Source: Rhodopseudomonas palustris JSC-3b (GTDB lineage: Bacteria; Pseudomonadota; Alphaproteobacteria; Rhizobiales; Xanthobacteraceae). From it: 64,000 nt of DNA. The stretch covers positions 2,816,150 to 2,880,149 of the forward strand of contig KI632513.1 of assembly GCA_000504425.1 (NCBI GenBank). Reading direction: 5' to 3'. The translations under genes and the position numbers were made by a program. This document shows, one piece after another, positions 32,122 through 41,514 of this stretch (position 1 is the stretch's first letter; each line of letters begins with the position of its first letter). The notes under the pieces were generated by a model. It made no database searches, had not been told where the DNA came from, and saw only the letters and a list, made by a program, of their open reading frames with translations.

Positions 32122-33813
32122 TTAATGCTGCAAGCGGACGCCGAGCGTCACCACCGTCGCGGCGCTGCTTGAGCCCGGCACGCTGGAATCGAGCCAGTCG
32201 CGGCGCAGCTGTGCCTTGACCTGCAGATTGCGGTTCATCTTGTAGATCAGGTCACCGCCGACCGAGCCGAATTTGTCGAACCGATCGGATATCTGATAGT
32301 CCGACGTGCCCCATGAGAACCGGCCGACCGCGGTTAGCCAACGGCGGAAATCATGATCGACCTGAAAACTATAGGTGCGGGTCAAGACGCCGGACACGCC
32401 GGCCAGCGTGGTCTCGTCGAGCGTGGTGGTTGAGCTGAAGCGCGCGGTGGTCAGCGGCGTCGCGGTCCAGATCAACGATGCGCTGGTCAGCAGCCCGGTG
32501 AGATCGGCGAGCCGCGGATCGGCGTAGCTGCGCATCCCATAGCCGATCGCGATCTCGCCGGTCAGCAGCCGCGAGAATTCAAAACTGGTGCCACCCTTGA
32601 CCGCGGTGCCGTGCGAGCTGCGCTGATAGCCGCTGCGATCAGTGGCCAGATCGCGCGCCCGCTGATCGACCTGCACTTCGCCGAACGGCTTGATGCCCGG
32701 CTTCAATTCATAGCTGACGCGCATCACGCCGCCATACTGATTGTAGTTGCGGTCGTTGTTGCTGTCGGTGGTGCCGTCGGTGAGCTGCGACGGCTGATAG
32801 GTGGTGCGATCGAAGGTGCCGACCGCCGCGATTTGCAGCCGGTTGAAACTCTGATCGATGCCGAGCGAAGTCCCGGCCGAGAAGCCGAGCGGATATCTGG
32901 TCAGCCCGGTCTGAACGTTCGGGCTGCCGGGATTGTCGGTGAACACCCGCATGCGCAGCTGGCCGAGCAGCTTGGTGTCGCGCGTGGCGTCGAGCCGGCC
33001 GTCGATGTGGCCGTCAAAGCTCGGCCGGTCGAGATTGACCGGCGCGGGCAGCGGAATGGCGGTGCCATCGGTGCCGAGCGTGGTGCCATAGCCGGTGTAG
33101 GAGCCGCGCAGATCGGCGACCAGCGCGTGCCGGCTCCAATCCGAGCTCACCATCAGCTCGGGTGCCACCGCATAGAATGCCGACCCTTTCGGGATGTTGA
33201 GGCGCGCCGGATTGGTGTCATAGCCGCCGCGCAGTTCCACCGCCGATTTCACCAGAAAGCCGCCGACCCGGGTGCCGATCGGATCGAACGGATTGTCGTC
33301 GGGCTTCAGCCGCTTGCGCGGCGGCTGGCCGGGCACGGTGCCCGCCAGCGCCGGGGCGATCGGCGCCTGACGGCGCTGGATGGTGGGTGCAGCGTTCGGC
33401 GTGGCCGCGGCCGCCGTGCTGGCGGCATTGCCGGGGCCGAGCTTTTTCGGCTTGGGCTGGCCGGGATAGAGTTTTGCGGTTGTGCGGCGGCGGTTCTGCG
33501 GATCGTAATCGCCAAGCTGTGTGGCCGGCGCTGGCGCAGCGAGCGGCGCTCGGCCCAAGCTGCCGGGCGCTGAGCCATCCAGGGTCACCAGCCGCGGCTC
33601 ATCGACCGGATCGCGCGGTTTTGGGTCCGGCGCCTTGCGGCTCGGCAGGTCTTTGGGCTGCACGAAGCCGCCCTTTTCGGGCCGGAACAGGTCCGCGGTC
33701 AGGGTCTGCGCCTCGAGCGGGCTGGGGACAACGGCAGCGAGCAGCAGACATGCGGAAGGCGCGCAGGCCCAGACTGCGCGGTTCCGGCGGGCGCTGCCTG
33801 GCCCCACTCGCAC
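32122..33813 (-). CDS. Outer-membrane beta-barrel protein with long Pro-rich N-terminal region
   Basis: 563 residues from the GTG at 33813, chosen because GGAG stands eight bases upstream; a TTG at 33819 is possible. A signal peptide (VWACAPSACLLLAAVVPSPLEAQ) is followed by ~150 residues of Pro/Lys/Ala-rich linker. Then ~380 residues alternate polar and aromatic residues in strand-like stretches (VELRGGYDTNPARL, ALVADLRGSYTGYGT, LQVKAQLRRDWLDSSV) and end in a barrel-like VTLGVRLQH. It matches the alphaproteobacterial OMP_b-brl_2 type. Some relatives sit in polysaccharide-export clusters, but none is evident here. Cargo unknown. Confidence 0.75.
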   Translation of the reverse strand: MRVGPGSARRNRAVWACAPSACLLLAAVVPSPLEAQTLTADLFRPEKGGFVQPKDLPSRKAPDPKPRDPVDEPRLVTLDGSAPGSLGRAPLAAPAPATQLGDYDPQNRRRTTAKLYPGQPKPKKLGPGNAASTAAAATPNAAPTIQRRQAPIAPALAGTVPGQPPRKRLKPDDNPFDPIGTRVGGFLVKSAVELRGGYDTNPARLNIPKGSAFYAVAPELMVSSDWSRHALVADLRGSYTGYGTTLGTDGTAIPLPAPVNLDRPSFDGHIDGRLDATRDTKLLGQLRMRVFTDNPGSPNVQTGLTRYPLGFSAGTSLGIDQSFNRLQIAAVGTFDRTTYQPSQLTDGTTDSNNDRNYNQYGGVMRVSYELKPGIKPFGEVQVDQRARDLATDRSGYQRSSHGTAVKGGTSFEFSRLLTGEIAIGYGMRSYADPRLADLTGLLTSASLIWTATPLTTARFSSTTTLDETTLAGVSGVLTRTYSFQVDHDFRRWLTAVGRFSWGTSDYQISDRFDKFGSVGGDLIYKMNRNLQVKAQLRRDWLDSSVPGSSSAATVVTLGVRLQH

Positions 33814-34015
33814 CGTCAAAACTCCAATTTTACCAGCAACTTGCCAAGCACCCCGGCGCCACGCCGGCCGCCCGGCGCGCGCGTCTTGTGGTTAAAGGAC
33901 CTAAAACACTTATGGTTAACAGCGGGTTGAGGGCGGCGGCGCGGGTTTCCCGCCCGCGGTCACGTGCTAAAACTGCGCACGGAGCAGTTCCGCTTCGACT
34001 TAACCGGACCTCTCA

Positions 34016-35029
34016 ATGCCCTTCTCCCTCCCCCGAACGGCAAAGCCCTACATGATCGATCAGGCCAACGACGCCATCCCGTCCGCACTGCGCACTCTGG
34101 AGGCGGAAGCCGAGGGGGTGACCACGCTGGTCGCCGCGCTCAAATCCGATCTCGGCGGCGCCTTCCTGGCCGCGGTCGAATTGATCGCCAATTCCAAGGG
34201 ACGGCTGATCGTCACCGGGCTCGGCAAGTCGGGCCATATCGGCCGCAAGGTGGCGGCGACCTTCGCCTCGACCGGCACCCCGGCGTTCTTCGTCCATGCC
34301 GCCGAAGCCAGCCATGGCGATCTCGGCATGATCACCAGCGAGGACATCATCCTGGCGCTGTCCTGGTCGGGCGAGCAGGCCGAGATGAAGAACCTGATCA
34401 CCTATGCCAAGCGTTTTCGGATTCCGCTGATCGCGATGACCGCCAATCGCGACTCGACGCTCGGCCTCGCCGCCGACGTGTCGCTGGCGCTGCCCAAGGC
34501 GCGCGAAGCCTGCCCGCATAATCTGGCGCCGACCACCTCCTCGGTGATGCTGCTGGCGCTCGGCGATGCGCTGGCGATCGCGCTTTTGGAAGGCCGCGGC
34601 TTCACCTCGAGCGATTTCAGCGTGCTGCATCCGGGCGGCAAGCTCGGCGCCATGCTCAAGCACGCCCGCGACCTGATGCACCGCGGCGAGGCCATGCCGC
34701 TGAAACCGCTCGGCACCAAAATGTCGGACGCGCTGGTCGAGATGTCGTCCAAGGGCTTTGGCTGCGTCGGCATCACCGACAGCCACGGGCTGTTGGTCGG
34801 CATCGTCACCGACGGCGACTTGCGCCGTCACATGCGCCCGGACCTGATGACCGCGCAGGTCGATGAGGTGATGACCAAGAACCCCAAGACCATCAGCCCC
34901 AATCTGCTGGCCAGCGAAGCGCTCGAGATCCTGAACGCCTCCAAGATCACCGCGCTGATCGTCACCGAGGGCAAGAAGCCGGTTGGCATCGTGCATCTGC
35001 ACGATCTGCTGCGCGCCGGCGTCGCTTGA
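34016..35029 (+). CDS. kdsD: Arabinose-5-phosphate isomerase (KdsD/KpsF family)
   Basis: 337 residues (or 325 from the ATG at 34052). The SIS domain has VTGLGKSGHIGRKVAATFASTG, HAAEASHGDLGMI and ALSWSGEQAEM. HPGGKLG and two CBS domains (~210-330, FGCVGITDSHGLLVGIVTDGDLRRH and ALIVTEGKKPVGIVHLHDLLR) follow. It interconverts ribulose-5-phosphate and arabinose-5-phosphate, the first step to Kdo in the LPS core. The CBS pair may bind nucleotides. It is the first of several envelope genes (ampG, DUF459, mltB-like) that lie on the opposite strand. Confidence 0.92.
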   Translation: MPFSLPRTAKPYMIDQANDAIPSALRTLEAEAEGVTTLVAALKSDLGGAFLAAVELIANSKGRLIVTGLGKSGHIGRKVAATFASTGTPAFFVHAAEASHGDLGMITSEDIILALSWSGEQAEMKNLITYAKRFRIPLIAMTANRDSTLGLAADVSLALPKAREACPHNLAPTTSSVMLLALGDALAIALLEGRGFTSSDFSVLHPGGKLGAMLKHARDLMHRGEAMPLKPLGTKMSDALVEMSSKGFGCVGITDSHGLLVGIVTDGDLRRHMRPDLMTAQVDEVMTKNPKTISPNLLASEALEILNASKITALIVTEGKKPVGIVHLHDLLRAGVA

Positions 35030-35061
35030 TAACTGAGCATCCGGCGGCCGCTTAAATGGCG

Positions 35062-35091
35062 CTGGATTGCTTCGCTACGCTCGCAATGACG
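35062..35091. repeat. Family A repeat, right half only
   Basis: CTGGATTGCTTCGCTACGCT followed by CGCAATGACG, identical to the right arm of the family A palindrome, between convergent kdsD and ampG. The left arm is missing. Confidence 0.8.
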
Positions 35092-35125
35092 GGGCCGCGG
35101 CGCGTTCGTCGCCGCGCTTCGCGCG

Positions 35126-36493
35126 TCACACTTTGACCGGACCCAGCGCTGCAAAATGGCCGCGGCGCTGCAGCCAGGCCAGCAGCAGCAAGCTCGGCAG
35201 CGCCATTGCCACGCTGATCGAAAAGAACGCCGGCCAGCCGGTCGCCGCCGCCACATAACCGGCACCCGCCGACAGATAGGTACGGCCGACCGCGGCCAGC
35301 GCGGTGAGCAGCGCGTATTGCGTGGCGGTGTGCAGCGGATTGCGGCACAGCGCCGACAGATAGGCGACGAAGATCACCGTGCCGATCGCGCCGGTGAAAT
35401 TCTCGACCGAGATCGCCAGCGCCAGCGCCCATTGGCTGACCGCGACGGTCGACAGCCAGGCAAACGCCAGATTGGACAGCGCCTGCACCACCGCGCCGAT
35501 CCACAGGCTGGCGACCAGCGAATAGCGCCGCGCCACATAGCCGCCGGCAAAGCCGCCGATCAGCGTCGCGACCAGACCGACGCCTTTGACGATCGCGGCG
35601 TAGTCGTTGCGCGAGTAACCGAGATCGATCACGAACGGCGCGGTCATGGTGCCGGAGAACGCATCGGTGAATTTGAACAGCACCACGAAGGCCAGCACCG
35701 CGGCGGCATCGGGCCTTGTCAGAAATTCGGAGAACGCGCCGATCGCCGCGTGCAGCACGCGCTTGAACGCGCCCTCGCCGCTGGTGGCCTGATCGGCCAG
35801 CCGCGATTGTTCGGGCTCGGTGGCAACGAGCGCCGTCACGGTGCCGATCAGCACCAGCGCCGCCATCGAGCAATAGCCCCACATCCAGGCCGCGCCGCGC
35901 GTCAGCCCGGCGCCCTCATAGGCGCTGACCAAAAACAGCGCGCCAGCGGTCGAGACCAGCATGCCGATCCGATAGGCGGCGACATAGGAGGCCATGCCGG
36001 CGGCCTGCTCGTTCTCGGGCAGGCTCTCGACCCGGAATGCATCGACCACGATGTCCTGGGTGGCGGACGCCGCGGCGACCAATAGCGCGCCGAGCGCCAC
36101 CAGCAGCGGCGAGCGCGCCGGATCGGTGATCGCCAGCAGCAGGATCGCCGCGATCAGCAGTAATTGCGCCGTCACCAGCCAGCCGCGGCGCCGGCCGAGC
36201 CAGCGCGACAGCAGCGGCACATGCAGCGCATCGACCAGTGGCGCCCAGAGAAATTTCAGCGTGTAGGGCGTGCCGACCAGCGCGAACAGCCCGATGGTGC
36301 CAAGATCAACCCCGGCCTCGCGCATCCACACCAGCAGCGTCGAACCCGACAGCGCCAGCGGCAGGCCGGAGGCGAAGCCGAGAAACAGCACGATCAACAC
36401 GCGCGGCTGCAGATAGACCGCGAGGCTGTCGCGCCACGACGCGCGGGCGGAGGCAGCGGGCGGCACGGGGGAAGCGGCGTCGGTTCCGGTCAT
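35126..36493 (-). CDS. AmpG-family muropeptide permease (MFS)
   Basis: 455 residues with about 12-14 hydrophobic segments. The AmpG signature near the N terminus is clear: FLGFASGLPLALSGSTLLVWMREAGVDLGTIGLFALVGTPYTLKFLWAPLVD. A later GALLVAAASATQDIVVDAFR also matches. AmpG imports anhydro-muropeptides released from peptidoglycan by lytic transglycosylases for recycling. An MltB-type lytic transglycosylase is encoded 1.9 kb away on the same strand, which fits. The C terminus has one more hydrophobic segment and a short basic tail. A general MFS sugar carrier is the alternative. Confidence 0.85.
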   Translation of the reverse strand: MTGTDAASPVPPAASARASWRDSLAVYLQPRVLIVLFLGFASGLPLALSGSTLLVWMREAGVDLGTIGLFALVGTPYTLKFLWAPLVDALHVPLLSRWLGRRRGWLVTAQLLLIAAILLLAITDPARSPLLVALGALLVAAASATQDIVVDAFRVESLPENEQAAGMASYVAAYRIGMLVSTAGALFLVSAYEGAGLTRGAAWMWGYCSMAALVLIGTVTALVATEPEQSRLADQATSGEGAFKRVLHAAIGAFSEFLTRPDAAAVLAFVVLFKFTDAFSGTMTAPFVIDLGYSRNDYAAIVKGVGLVATLIGGFAGGYVARRYSLVASLWIGAVVQALSNLAFAWLSTVAVSQWALALAISVENFTGAIGTVIFVAYLSALCRNPLHTATQYALLTALAAVGRTYLSAGAGYVAAATGWPAFFSISVAMALPSLLLLAWLQRRGHFAALGPVKV

Positions 36494-36551
36494 GCACCAG
36501 TGCTAGCAGATTCGGTCATCAGCGCAGGACCACCGTGCTGCGCGCCATCGC

Positions 36552-38261
36552 TCAGCGCCCGAAAAAGCCCGGCAACTCGGCCGAGGGACCGAACAGGCTC
36601 GGCGCGCGGATCACGCGCTGCCGCTGCGGCTGCTGCGCCACCGGAGCTGGCGGCGTCGGCGCCGACTGAAAACCGAAAAACCCGCCAAAGGCCGGAGGCT
36701 GCTGCGTCGGAACCGGGGTCGCGACGATCGGGCGCGGCTTCTTCGGCTTCGGCGCCGCAGCCGGGGCCAAAGCGGCCGCGGCACCGGCCGCATTGCCGCT
36801 CGCGGCTGCCGGAACTTCCACCACCGGCACTTCGCCGCGCGCCTGCTCGGTGCCGACCTCGCGGCGCGGCCAGGCGAAATCATCTGCGCGGCCGGGCGGC
36901 GGCACCAACGGCTCGCCCTTGACCAGCGTCCGGGTCGCCAGCACGTCGGACGGGGTGGAGCGATTGCTGGGACCGCCGAGCAATTGATCGGTCGAGATCG
37001 ACGCCGCCACCAGCGGCACCACCGGGCCGACCAGCGGCCGCGGCGTCGGACCGTCCGGCTTGGTCTCGGCCTCGGGTTCTGCCGGCACCACGATCGGCGC
37101 CGAACGTCCGGCGAGCAGCCGCGCGATCTCGCGCTCGGCGTAATGCGCCAGCTTGCGGGCACCGGCCTTGGTGAAATAGACGCCGTCATACGAGCGCAGC
37201 CGGCGGATCTGGCCCTCAAAGTCCGGGCCCTGCTGCAGATAGCGGCCGCCCTCGTCGACGAACCCGTCCCAGACATCGACATAGGTGATGCCGGCTTTGC
37301 CGGCACCGTCGCGATACAGCGCGTTCAGATACTGCGCGTCCGAGGTCGATTTGGTGCCGCGCACCGCAGGCAGCCCGACCCAGAGCACCGGCACGCCCTT
37401 GGTCTTCAGCACCGCGATCATCTCGGCGATCTTCTTAGCGTACAGCTCGGCCCAGCGATCCTCGCGGAACTCATAGGAGCCGCTGGCGGAGCGAGTGTTC
37501 TTCTCCGGCGCCGCCAGTTCGGCGTCGTCGGCGAGATCGGCCTCTGACGGGCGCTCCTCCGGCTTGGCGGCCGGGTCGGCCGGCTTGCTCGGGTCGGTCT
37601 TACTCTGATCGGATTTAGCCTGATCCGATTTGCTCTGGTCGGGCTTGGCCTGATCGGCTTTGGCCGGCTCGTCCTTCTTGCCCTTATCGGCCTTCTTGTC
37701 GGCGGGCTTTTCAGCGCCTTCGCGGATCGGCATGCGGTCGTTCAGGCCGAGCATCACCACGATCGCATCCGGATTCTCGGTGGCGAGAATGCCCTTGGCC
37801 GCCGCCGCCCAATCGGCCGGATCGCCCTTGGGCTGATAGCGGATCAGACCGGACACGGTCTTGTGCTTGCGGACCACGCCCATTTCCGGGGTTTCCGCGT
37901 AGGCGTTTTCCAGACCATAGGCCAGCCAGTCGGCCATCGCGTCGCCCAGCACCAGCACATTGCGGGTCGCCGGGGTCTCGCGCTTGTCCGGCGCGGGCGC
38001 GCGCGAGAAATCCTCGCGAACTTGCGCCTTTTTCTGCGGAACCTGGGGCTGGAACGGCGCGAAAATGTCGTTGCCGAACCAGCCGCCGCCCCCACCGCCG
38101 CCACGCGGCACCGCAGCGGGCGGCCGCGGCGGCCCGCCAAAGCCGAAGAACTGCGCATAGGCCGGCGACAGAATACCGAGCAGCAGCAGCCCGGCCACCG
38201 ACAGCGCCAACAGCGGACCGCGCTCGCACAACACACGCAGGAAGGAAGGCGGTTTCGACAT
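36552..38261 (-). CDS. DUF459 family SGNH-fold periplasmic protein, catalytic residues apparently replaced
   Basis: 569 residues from the ATG at 38261. A membrane/signal segment (LLALSVAGLLLLGILSPAYAQ) is followed by a Gly/Pro region, then the DUF459 domain (~110-370): VLVLGDAMADWLAYGLENAYAETPE, IVVMLGLNDRM, VPVLWVGLPAVR, LRSYDGVYFTKAGARKLAHY. A 60-residue Lys/Asp/Ser/Pro insert (about residues 200-240) contains DQAKxDQSK-type repeats. The tail of ~190 residues is Pro/Ala-rich. In SGNH hydrolases the first block has a catalytic Ser (GDS) and the last a D-x-x-H; here they read GDA and DGVY, so the usual nucleophile and His are missing. Same strand as mltB-like and ampG. Confidence 0.8.
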   Translation of the reverse strand: MSKPPSFLRVLCERGPLLALSVAGLLLLGILSPAYAQFFGFGGPPRPPAAVPRGGGGGGGWFGNDIFAPFQPQVPQKKAQVREDFSRAPAPDKRETPATRNVLVLGDAMADWLAYGLENAYAETPEMGVVRKHKTVSGLIRYQPKGDPADWAAAAKGILATENPDAIVVMLGLNDRMPIREGAEKPADKKADKGKKDEPAKADQAKPDQSKSDQAKSDQSKTDPSKPADPAAKPEERPSEADLADDAELAAPEKNTRSASGSYEFREDRWAELYAKKIAEMIAVLKTKGVPVLWVGLPAVRGTKSTSDAQYLNALYRDGAGKAGITYVDVWDGFVDEGGRYLQQGPDFEGQIRRLRSYDGVYFTKAGARKLAHYAEREIARLLAGRSAPIVVPAEPEAETKPDGPTPRPLVGPVVPLVAASISTDQLLGGPSNRSTPSDVLATRTLVKGEPLVPPPGRADDFAWPRREVGTEQARGEVPVVEVPAAASGNAAGAAAALAPAAAPKPKKPRPIVATPVPTQQPPAFGGFFGFQSAPTPPAPVAQQPQRQRVIRAPSLFGPSAELPGFFGR

Positions 38262-38433
38262 GGAGCTTCGTCGCCGATGGAGGTCAGAGAGCATAATAGT
38301 GGATTCGGGCCGCAAGCGGGCAGCTTTCCAGCGCCCGGCGCGGCATGGTTAGCGCTGCTCCTGGCGGAAGCCAAGAGCGCGCCCGCCCTCACGGGGCAAG
38401 CCCGCGCAACTCTCCGTGTCAGCCCGCAGCGTT

Positions 38434-39828
38434 TTACCTGCCGCGCAGCCGCTCCAGCATCTCCGCGGTGGCAAAGCCGTCGGCCGGCGCGCCGATCGCA
38501 GCCTGGAACGAGCGCAGCGCCTGCCTGGTCTCGCCGCCGAACTGGCCGTCCGGCGTGCCGCGATAGAAGCCGCGCTGCGCCAGCAGCTGTTGCAGTTCCA
38601 GCCGCTCGGTGCGCGACAACACCCGTTCATGCCGCGGCCAGGCCTGCACGAAGGGCTGGCCGCCGCGCAGCCGGTCGGCGAAATGGCCGATCGCCAGCGC
38701 ATAGGCTTCCGCCGGATTGTAGCGCATGATCACGCGGTAATTCTGCAGCATCAGGAAGCCGGGGCCCTCGGCGCCGGCCGGCGCCAGCAGATAGGCCTTG
38801 TCGCTGGCGCGCGGGAATGGCTGGCCATTGGCGCGGCGCAGCCCCATCTGCTCCCACTGCCCAAGCGGCATCGCGCGGCCGCGATCGGCGAGCATGTAGT
38901 TAAAACCCTGCGGCACCACGACCTCGTAGCCCCAGCTCTGCCCCGGCTGCCAGCCGTCTTTCTTGAGATTGTTGGCGGTGGAGAAGATCAGGTCGGTCGG
39001 GTTGTCGACCACATCGCGGCGGCCGTCGCCGTCGCCGTCGATCGCATAGCGCTTGAACGCGGTCGGCATGAACTGGGTCGGGCCGAACGCGCCGGCCCAG
39101 GAGCCGCGCATCTGCTCAGGCCGCAGATCGCCGCGGTTGAGGATCTCCAGCGCGGACAGAAACTCGTCGCGGAAATAGGCCTGGCGGCGGCCGATACAGG
39201 CCAGCGTCGCGGTGGAATTGAGCACGCTGCGGTCGCCGATCTGGGTCGAGTAGTTGGATTCGATGCCCCAGATCGAGGCGATGATGTAGCGATCGACGCC
39301 GAACGCCTGTTCGGCGGCGTCGAACTGCGGCTTGTACTTGGCCAGCACCTCGCGGCCCTTGGCCATGCGGTTATCGTTCACCAGGATGTCGAGATAGTCC
39401 CAGATCGCCTTGGTGAATTCCGGCTGGGAATCCATCAGGTCCATGATGCGCAGATCGGGCGACAGTCCTGCGGTAAACCGCTGGAAATTGGCCTCGGTGA
39501 TGCCGCGGCGCGCGGCCTCCGGCCATAGCGAGGCGATGCAATTGTCAAAATTGGCGGCCGACTCGCGGATCGCGCTCGCGGTCATCAAAGGATGGCCGGA
39601 CGCGCCGTCCTCGCCGCTCCAGGGCTGCGCGCCGGCTGGCAGCGACACCGGGGTAACGGCGGCGCGCTGCGGCGCTGCCGGGCGGCTCGGCTGGGAGATC
39701 GAGCCGGTGAACAGATTGTCGAACACGGCGAGCGGCGACTGCGCCAGCGCCGCACCCGATGCCAGCGATGCCGCCATCACCACTGCCGCCACCGCGCTTT
39801 GCTTCATGCCTTTGCCGTTCGTCATCAT
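38434..39828 (-). CDS. MltB-family lytic murein transglycosylase with peptidoglycan-binding domain
   Basis: 464 residues from the ATG at 39828 (the frame is open to 40014). A signal peptide ends ..SLASGAALAQS. The SLT_2/MltB domain (~90-380) has the catalytic Glu in IIASIWGIESNYSTQIGD and the typical GSWAGAFGPTQFMPTAFKRYAIDGDGDGRRD, which also looks like a Ca-type Asp-rich loop. A C-terminal PG_binding_1 domain follows (LQQLLAQRGFYRGTPDGQFGGETRQALRSFQ). It cleaves glycan strands to 1,6-anhydro-muropeptides, the substrate of the AmpG permease encoded nearby. Confidence 0.92.
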   Translation of the reverse strand: MMTNGKGMKQSAVAAVVMAASLASGAALAQSPLAVFDNLFTGSISQPSRPAAPQRAAVTPVSLPAGAQPWSGEDGASGHPLMTASAIRESAANFDNCIASLWPEAARRGITEANFQRFTAGLSPDLRIMDLMDSQPEFTKAIWDYLDILVNDNRMAKGREVLAKYKPQFDAAEQAFGVDRYIIASIWGIESNYSTQIGDRSVLNSTATLACIGRRQAYFRDEFLSALEILNRGDLRPEQMRGSWAGAFGPTQFMPTAFKRYAIDGDGDGRRDVVDNPTDLIFSTANNLKKDGWQPGQSWGYEVVVPQGFNYMLADRGRAMPLGQWEQMGLRRANGQPFPRASDKAYLLAPAGAEGPGFLMLQNYRVIMRYNPAEAYALAIGHFADRLRGGQPFVQAWPRHERVLSRTERLELQQLLAQRGFYRGTPDGQFGGETRQALRSFQAAIGAPADGFATAEMLERLRGR

Positions 39829-39973
39829 CGCATCCCATAACACCACGCGCCCCAGCCCAGCAGGACCCGTGATGGTTTCGATCAGCTTAACAGCGTCGCA
39901 GATTTGTCGGCCCGCAGACATCGGGTCGCAGCTTGGTGCCGAAATCGTGGCGCAGAAGCGGACACAATGCGGC

Positions 39974-40756
39974 TCAGCCGAGCATGCGCCAAGCGTTGAT
40001 CGCCAGATAAACACCGAGCAGCAGCATCGCGATCAGAAACCAGCGCCGGAATTGCTCGGCATTCATGCGCGAGCGCAGCGCCTGACCGGCGAACATCCCG
40101 GCGAACGCCGCGGCCATCGCCACCAGAGCCGGCAGCGTGGTCGCGGCGGTCAGTAGACCAGCCTGCGTGAGATTGAACGCCTGCACCACCGTCGCGGTGG
40201 TGAAGAACACGCCGAGCGCCTGCACCAGTTCGTCCTTGTCCATGCCGATCGCCTGCATGAACGGCATGGACGGGATCACCTGCACGCCGGTCGCTGCCGC
40301 GATCACCCCGGTGATGACGCCGACCACGCCGCCCAGCCATTTCTCGTGAATGCGCGGCAGATGGAAACGGCGCTGGCTGAGCCCGAGCAGCGCATAGATC
40401 ACCAGCAGCGCGCCCAGCACCACGGTGCCGTAACCGGCATAGGGGCCGGTCATCAGATCGGCGCCGGCGCGAATGCCGATCGCGGTGCCGAGCATCAGCG
40501 GCCATAGCCGGCGCACGATGTCGAGCAGATAGGGGCCGACAAAGGTCTGCCAGATGTTGGTGACGATCGCCGGCACGATCACGATCGCGAGCGCCTGCGC
40601 CGGTGGCAGCGCCACCGCCAAAAGGCCCATCGACACGGTCGGCAGCCCAAGGCCGATCACGCCCTTGACGAAACCGGCAAGGGCAAACACGGCAGCAATC
40701 AGCAGGAGAAATAGATCGAACACCGCGGCAATCTGGCCGATCACAGCCGCCGGCAC
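39974..40756 (-). CDS. TauE/SafE family permease (second copy)
   Basis: 260 residues, about eight hydrophobic segments, starting with a GTG at 40756. FALAGFVKGVIGLGLPTVSMGLLAVALPPAQAL and VVGVITGVIAAATGVQVIPSMPFMQAIG are the two family half-signatures; the second glycine motif is altered compared with the gene at 3081. It is likely an inner-membrane anion exporter of unknown substrate. It stands between mltB-like and wrbA, 57 bases downstream of wrbA on the same strand, so cotranscription with wrbA is possible. Confidence 0.75.
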   Translation of the reverse strand: MPAAVIGQIAAVFDLFLLLIAAVFALAGFVKGVIGLGLPTVSMGLLAVALPPAQALAIVIVPAIVTNIWQTFVGPYLLDIVRRLWPLMLGTAIGIRAGADLMTGPYAGYGTVVLGALLVIYALLGLSQRRFHLPRIHEKWLGGVVGVITGVIAAATGVQVIPSMPFMQAIGMDKDELVQALGVFFTTATVVQAFNLTQAGLLTAATTLPALVAMAAAFAGMFAGQALRSRMNAEQFRRWFLIAMLLLGVYLAINAWRMLG

Positions 40757-40813
40757 AATCCGCAGCGCACGCAGGCCGGGCTGCGCTGATCGCGGCAGCC
40801 CGGCGCCGCCGCG

Positions 40814-41413
40814 TCAGCCATGCAGCTTGATCGCGGTCTCGGCGACCACCCTTCCCTGATAGCGCGCGCCGGCCAGTTCATCCGCGGACGGCTGACGCGA
40901 GCCATCGCCGCCCGTGATGGTGCTGGCGCCATAGGGCGAGCCGCCGGTGACGGCATCGAGCTTCATCTGCGGCTGAAAACCGTAGTTCAACCCGACCACC
41001 ACCATACCGAAATGCAGAAGATTGGTGATGATCGAGAACAGCGTGGTCTCCTGGCCGCCATGCTGGGTCGCGGTCGAGGTGAACGCGCCACCGACCTTGC
41101 CGTGCAGCGCGCCCTTGGCCCACAGCCCACCGGCCTGATCGAGGAAATTGGCCATCTGCGAGCTGATCCGGCCAAAGCGCGTGCCGGTGCCGATCACGAT
41201 CGCATCGTAATTGGCGAGATCATTGATGGTGGCGATCGGCGCCGCCTGATCGAGCTTGTAATGCGCGGCCTTCGCCACCTCGGGCGGCACCAGTTCTGGC
41301 ACGCGCTTGATGTCGGCCTGCGCGCCGGCCTCACGCGCGCCTTCGGCAACGGCCTGCGCCATCGCTTCGATATGCCCATAGGCGGAGTAATAAAGAACCA
41401 GCACTTTGGCCAT
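40814..41413 (-). CDS. wrbA: NAD(P)H:quinone oxidoreductase, WrbA type
   Basis: 199 residues. The flavodoxin-like fold starts [27 protein letters not shown] (FMN phosphate loop). The WrbA features [55 protein letters not shown] and [18 protein letters not shown] are intact. It reduces quinones by two electrons with NAD(P)H, avoiding semiquinone radicals. It lies 101 bases after the pirin gene on the same strand. Pirin, wrbA and the divergent LysR gene form a plausible quinone/oxidative stress group. Confidence 0.93.
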   Translation of the reverse strand: MAKVLVLYYSAYGHIEAMAQAVAEGAREAGAQADIKRVPELVPPEVAKAAHYKLDQAAPIATINDLANYDAIVIGTGTRFGRISSQMANFLDQAGGLWAKGALHGKVGGAFTSTATQHGGQETTLFSIITNLLHFGMVVVGLNYGFQPQMKLDAVTGGSPYGASTITGGDGSRQPSADELAGARYQGRVVAETAIKLHG

Positions 41414-41514
41414 GGAAAGCTCCTCAAGGTTGCAGTGAATGGTCGGATCGAAGGTGGAGGCTGGCCGGCGTCACCGGCCAGCCTCGTTGTCAGGCGCTGC
41501 GCCGAATCGGCGGG

